A DNA stretch of 7,644 bases, taken from contig PMHU01000132.1 of assembly GCA_003156795.1 (NCBI GenBank), positions 2,473-10,116 of the forward strand. Reading direction: 5' to 3'. Made by a program: the position numbers and the translations under genes. This document shows positions 5,275-7,644 of the stretch, one piece after another; the first letter of the stretch is position 1, and every line of letters starts with the position of its first letter. The stretch comes from Acidimicrobiaceae bacterium (lineage in GTDB: Bacteria > Actinomycetota > Acidimicrobiia > Acidimicrobiales > Palsa-688). Below the pieces are notes generated by a model. It was not told the origin of the DNA, did not search any database, and saw only the letters and a list, made by a program, of their open reading frames with translations.

Positions 5275-6006
5275 TTAGAGGGGGAGGGGATGGCTGAGGA
5301 TGCCGGCGCCGGGGAGGCGACCGGCGAGGGTGCGGATGAAGTCGATGGCGTCGACCTCTACTCGTTCGCCCTTGACGCCTTGGGCGAACTTTCCTCCGGC
5401 TGGGCCTTCGAGCATGAGATCGAAGGGCTGGCCGTGCAGGTCGGCCCATTCGGCGACGATGTCGGCAACGAGCCGGCCGTCATGATCGGCGGTTAGGTCT
5501 ATCGGTCGCCCGGTTGCGCAGCAGATGTCGATGCGGTGGCACCAAATGTCACGGGTGAAGCCAACGTCCAGGAGGTATTTGAGCGGTTTCCAGCCAAGCG
5601 GGGCCCCGAAGGGAATCGGCAGGTGACGGATAGGGGGTGGGGTGCCCCATCGACCCTTCACCGCTTTGGGACCGACGGCACCGAGCTGGTTGACCAGTTC
5701 GGTGTTGGATAGATGATCTCGTTCGCGTATCTGCAGTTCGTTCATGCCGTCGACCCAGTGGTGGGAGTCGATTTGCTTGTTGAGCGGGACGCCTATGCGC
5801 AACTGGTGGGCGAACTCGCGTACCGAGGCCTGAGCATCGGCCGATCCGAGCACGTGGAGGGCCATCTTGCGGACATCCCAGGCCGTGCAATCTGTCGGCT
5901 TCGCCCAGTCCTCGGAGGATAGTGAGGCGGTCAGCTCGGCGAAGCGTCTGAACTCTTCGTCGGCCAGATGGCGGGCTTCGGGGCGGTTGATGCGGTCGGG
6001 TTTCAT
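5275..6006 (-). CDS. Mycothiol-dependent maleylpyruvate isomerase (MDMPI) / DinB-like family enzyme
   Basis: 243 residues. The N-terminal four-helix DinB-like domain is marked by SLSSEDWAKPTDCTAWDVRK (28-47), followed by MALHVLG. This pattern carries the first metal-ligand His (51). A helix around Glu90 (MNELQIRERDHL) and DIWCHRIDI with His157 supply the other expected ligand positions. The family includes mycothiol-dependent maleylpyruvate isomerase and many actinobacterial proteins that probably use mycothiol and a divalent metal for isomerisation or thiol transfer; the substrate here is unknown. The C-terminal part (from about 195) is a short beta-rich segment as in longer family members. 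ATG 6006 overlaps the TetR stop in ATGA, so the two are translated together, and the TetR ligand may be this enzyme's substrate. Confidence 0.88.
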   Translation of the reverse strand: MKPDRINRPEARHLADEEFRRFAELTASLSSEDWAKPTDCTAWDVRKMALHVLGSADAQASVREFAHQLRIGVPLNKQIDSHHWVDGMNELQIRERDHLSNTELVNQLGAVGPKAVKGRWGTPPPIRHLPIPFGAPLGWKPLKYLLDVGFTRDIWCHRIDICCATGRPIDLTADHDGRLVADIVAEWADLHGQPFDLMLEGPAGGKFAQGVKGERVEVDAIDFIRTLAGRLPGAGILSHPLPL

Positions 6007-6584
6007 TGCTTGCTCCTTGTAATGGCGTCGTCGACGAGCAGGTCGATGAGTCGGTTGAGATGGCGCACCCAGCGGTTGCCGCCGGGGTTGTTGCTCAGCT
6101 GGGCATCGATGAGACCGGCCGTGATGGCCACGATGCAGTCGATGTCGCCTTGGTGGATAACGCCCGCGTCCCGCATGAGCACCACGATGCGATTCAGGAC
6201 GTCCTCGGCCAACGCATACGACTCGGGTGATGGGATGAAGCCGGGTAGGTGCCTTTGGAAAAGCAGTTCGTAGCGGGCGGGGTCCTCGAGCGCGAACGCT
6301 GTGAACGCGACCAGGATCTGCTTGAGAGCCGCCCGGTGATCCCGGGACAACTTCACCGTGTTCAGGCGCTCTATGAGTTGCCGGTTGCCGTCGGCGAACA
6401 TGGCGTCATACAAGGCGCTCTTGGACTCGAAGTACTCATACAGCGACGGCTGGCGGATTCCGACGGCGCGTGCCAGCCCGTGCAGGGAAACCCCGGCGAT
6501 CCCCTGCTCGCGGGCCAGCCCCCAGGCGCAGGCCACGATCCCCGCCACCCTCGCCTCACGTCGTTTCGCGACCGAGCTCGTCAC
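6003..6584 (-). CDS. TetR family transcriptional regulator
   Basis: 193 residues from GTG at 6584. The N-terminal DNA-binding domain is standard: REARVAGIVACAWGLAREQG (9-28), then SLHGLARAVGIRQPSLYEYF (33-52) and ESKSALYDAMF, with the recognition helix at GIRQPSLYEYF. The remaining three quarters is an all-helical ligand-binding and dimerisation region. The frame is open further upstream, but residues before the GTG resemble nothing. The GTG overlaps the TGA of the preceding small ORF (GTGA), explaining the absence of a good SD. The palindromic pair at 6815-6851 is the obvious candidate for its own binding site, making it an autoregulated repressor that also controls the MDMPI-family gene. 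Confidence 0.93.
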   Translation of the reverse strand: MTSSVAKRREARVAGIVACAWGLAREQGIAGVSLHGLARAVGIRQPSLYEYFESKSALYDAMFADGNRQLIERLNTVKLSRDHRAALKQILVAFTAFALEDPARYELLFQRHLPGFIPSPESYALAEDVLNRIVVLMRDAGVIHQGDIDCIVAITAGLIDAQLSNNPGGNRWVRHLNRLIDLLVDDAITRSKQ

Positions 6585-6787
6585 AACGCCGACGTAGCGG
6601 CAACCCGACGACCGGCCATCATCGCCGGCGGGCGGCCCCAACCAGCGGCCCGGAAGGCGAGCCGTTGCAGAAGTCCAGGCCTCGAGGGCAGGACTTCGCC
6701 TAGACCGTAACGATCCACCACACGGCACCCGTCCCGCGGCCGGTCTTCGATCAAGGCGTGGGTGATATCGGTCGGCAGTATCAGCAT
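6581..6787 (-). CDS. Small protein of unknown function, first ORF of the TetR operon
   Basis: 68 codons from ATG 6787, with GGAGG at 6800-6796 and an eight-base gap, the best ribosome binding site in this part of the window. It begins about 36 bases behind the expected transcript start of the promoter at 6858-6830, and its TGA overlaps the GTG of the TetR gene by four bases. The protein starts MLILPTDITHALIEDRPRDG, has an acidic-to-neutral first half and a basic, Gly/Pro/Arg-rich second half (RAAGWGRPPAMMAGRRV), and shows no signal peptide, membrane helix or motif I recognise. It may be a genuine small protein, a translated leader that sets TetR expression, or the stump of a lost gene. Expression signals are strong; identity is unknown. 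Confidence 0.55.
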   Translation of the reverse strand: MLILPTDITHALIEDRPRDGCRVVDRYGLGEVLPSRPGLLQRLAFRAAGWGRPPAMMAGRRVAATSAL

Positions 6788-6814
6788 CTCTTCTTCCTCC
6801 CTACACACCGCACC

Positions 6815-6829
6815 CCTATTAACGATAGG
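6815..6829. promoter_or_regulatory. TetR-type operator, copy 1 (over transcript start)
   Basis: CCTATTAACGATAGG: perfect 5-bp arms CCTAT/ATAGG around five bases. It begins directly downstream of the -10 element on the minus strand and covers the expected transcript start near 6823. In opposite orientation it matches copy 2 at 14 of 15 bases. Confidence 0.75.
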
Positions 6830-6858
6830 AGTTTACCCTATCGGTAATAGGAAGTCAA
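6830..6858 (-). promoter_or_regulatory. Sigma-70-type promoter of the TetR operon
   Basis: TTGACT (6858-6853) and TAAACT (6835-6830) are separated by exactly 17 bases. This is the best housekeeping promoter in the window. It reads leftward into the 68-codon ORF, TetR and MDMPI-family genes. It lies behind the end of the flavoprotein gene, so the operon has its own start. Palindromes occupy the spacer and the initiation region, which fits strong repression. Confidence 0.75.
6837..6851. promoter_or_regulatory. TetR-type operator, copy 2 (inside promoter spacer)
   Basis: CCTATCGGTAATAGG: the same CCTAT/ATAGG arms around five bases, filling 15 of the 17 bases between -35 and -10. Its centre is 22 bases from that of copy 1, about two helical turns, so dimers on both would sit on the same DNA face. 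Confidence 0.75.
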
Positions 6859-6921
6859 GACCGATCCCTACGGGGCAGAGCGATCTGGCGCAGCTCCCAG
6901 CGCGAGGGTCGTCGGGGCGGC

Positions 6922-7644
6922 TCAGGTTGCTGTCAAGCGTGCGAGCGCGAGCATCGCGGCCGTGGAACCTTCGCCCACAGCGGCGGCGACGCGTTTGATC
7001 GATCCGGCTCGGATGTCCCCCGCTGCATACACGCCGGGGATGCTCGTCTCGAGCCAGCTCGCCCCTTCCCGTCCGGTGACGATGAAGCCGTTGGTATCTA
7101 GCTCGACCACACGGTGGAGCCACTCAGTGTGGGGTCGAGCCCCGATGAACACGAACAAGGCGTCGGCATCGGCAGTCGTAGAGGATCCGTTAGCGACATC
7201 AGTGAGGACAAGCCCGGCGAGGTGGTGTTGGCCGAGGGCACCGGTCACCTGCGACCGAGGTCGCACAGTGACATTTGGGGTCCCTTCGAGCTGCTGGACC
7301 AGGTAGTCCGACATGCTCTTGGCGAGAGAATCGCTCCGGATGAGGACCGTGACCTCAGCTCCTGCGTCAGCCAGCTGGGCGGCGGCCTGGCCGGCCGAGT
7401 TCCCGCCGCCGAGGACGAAGACGCGTAGGCCCCCCATCGTTTGCGCCTCGGAGGCCGCGGCACCGTAGAAGACACCGTGGCCGATCAGCCCGTCGACGGA
7501 GGGGACCCCGAGGCGCCGATAGCTGACCCCACCGGCGAGAATGATGGAGGAGCAGCGGACAATGTCACCGCCGATGACTGTCAGAACCCGCTCGTCGCCC
7601 TCGACACGAAGGTCGACCGCACGACGGGCGACCACGAATTCGGC
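6922..7644 (-). CDS. Thioredoxin-reductase-like FAD/NAD(P)H oxidoreductase lacking CxxC, 5' end outside window
   Basis: The last 240 residues of a pyridine nucleotide-disulphide oxidoreductase-fold flavoprotein. SSIILAGGVSYRRLGVPSVD is the junction before the NAD(P)H domain, and VFVLGGGNSAGQAAAQLA is its Rossmann motif. ALFVFIGARPHTEWL follows, and TSIPGVYAAGDIRAGSIKRV is the returning FAD-binding segment with the flavin-contact Asp. In true thioredoxin reductases the NAD(P)H domain opens with CATC or a similar CxxC; here this place reads FYGAAASEAQ. That matches TrxR-like proteins found in actinobacteria, often with an N-terminal cyclic-nucleotide or response-regulator domain, which cannot be checked as the start is missing. 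Redox partner unknown. It ends 64 bases before the TetR operon promoter and may not share regulation. Confidence 0.88.
   Translation of the reverse strand, partial: AEFVVARRAVDLRVEGDERVLTVIGGDIVRCSSIILAGGVSYRRLGVPSVDGLIGHGVFYGAAASEAQTMGGLRVFVLGGGNSAGQAAAQLADAGAEVTVLIRSDSLAKSMSDYLVQQLEGTPNVTVRPRSQVTGALGQHHLAGLVLTDVANGSSTTADADALFVFIGARPHTEWLHRVVELDTNGFIVTGREGASWLETSIPGVYAAGDIRAGSIKRVAAAVGEGSTAAMLALARLTAT

Noticed and set aside
1..7644. tRNA, rRNA, CRISPR array, insertion sequence, integrase or attachment site.
   Set aside because: None seen: no cloverleaf-like segment, no regularly spaced repeats, no transposase motifs and no terminal inverted repeats.

Overview
The window looks like chromosomal DNA of a high-GC actinobacterium. 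It carries an F420-type luciferase-like oxidoreductase of the Rv3520c family, a DinB-fold enzyme of the mycothiol-dependent maleylpyruvate isomerase family, an S4 RNA-binding protein with the actinobacterial basic tail, many GTG starts and repeated ATGA/GTGA stop-start overlaps. The exact order cannot be fixed from the sequence. Mycobacteriales-like and Acidimicrobiia-like hosts both fit.

Left part (1-3260): a lipid/CoA-type catabolic locus arranged around a divergent MarR regulator (2432-2959, +). Leftward run an F420-dependent LLM oxidoreductase (2439-1411), a crotonase-fold protein (1414-623), the stump of an acyl-CoA dehydrogenase (626-423) and, after a 126-base gap with two competing hairpins, a VOC/glyoxalase protein that leaves the window (296-1). 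Rightward, the MarR gene overlaps by seven bases the start of an acyl-CoA carboxylase carboxyltransferase gene that is now a wreck: a stop at codon 23, a large internal deletion and a frameshift.

Middle part (3260-5275): an intact small S4-domain protein (+), a 5'-truncated remnant of a second LLM oxidoreductase (4040-3762, -) and an intact classical SDR (4206-4985, +). Two gene-poor stretches (3620-3761 and 4986-5274) hold no gene I can defend beyond one doubtful small ORF.

Right part (5275-7644): a leftward cluster. A thioredoxin-reductase-like flavoprotein without the usual CxxC enters from the right edge and ends at 6922. Next comes a clear sigma-70-type promoter (TTGACT-17 bp-TAAACT). 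One 15-bp palindrome fills its spacer and a near-identical one follows directly after the -10. It drives a 68-codon ORF with a good ribosome binding site, then a TetR regulator, then the MDMPI/DinB-family enzyme, all joined by 4-base overlaps. The simplest reading is an autoregulated TetR operon controlling a thiol-dependent enzyme.

The two most unusual features are the double-palindrome TetR promoter with its unknown small ORF, and the three broken catabolic genes (dehydrogenase, carboxyltransferase, LLM) lying among intact neighbours of the same functional type. The latter suggests an eroding or recently rearranged degradation locus.
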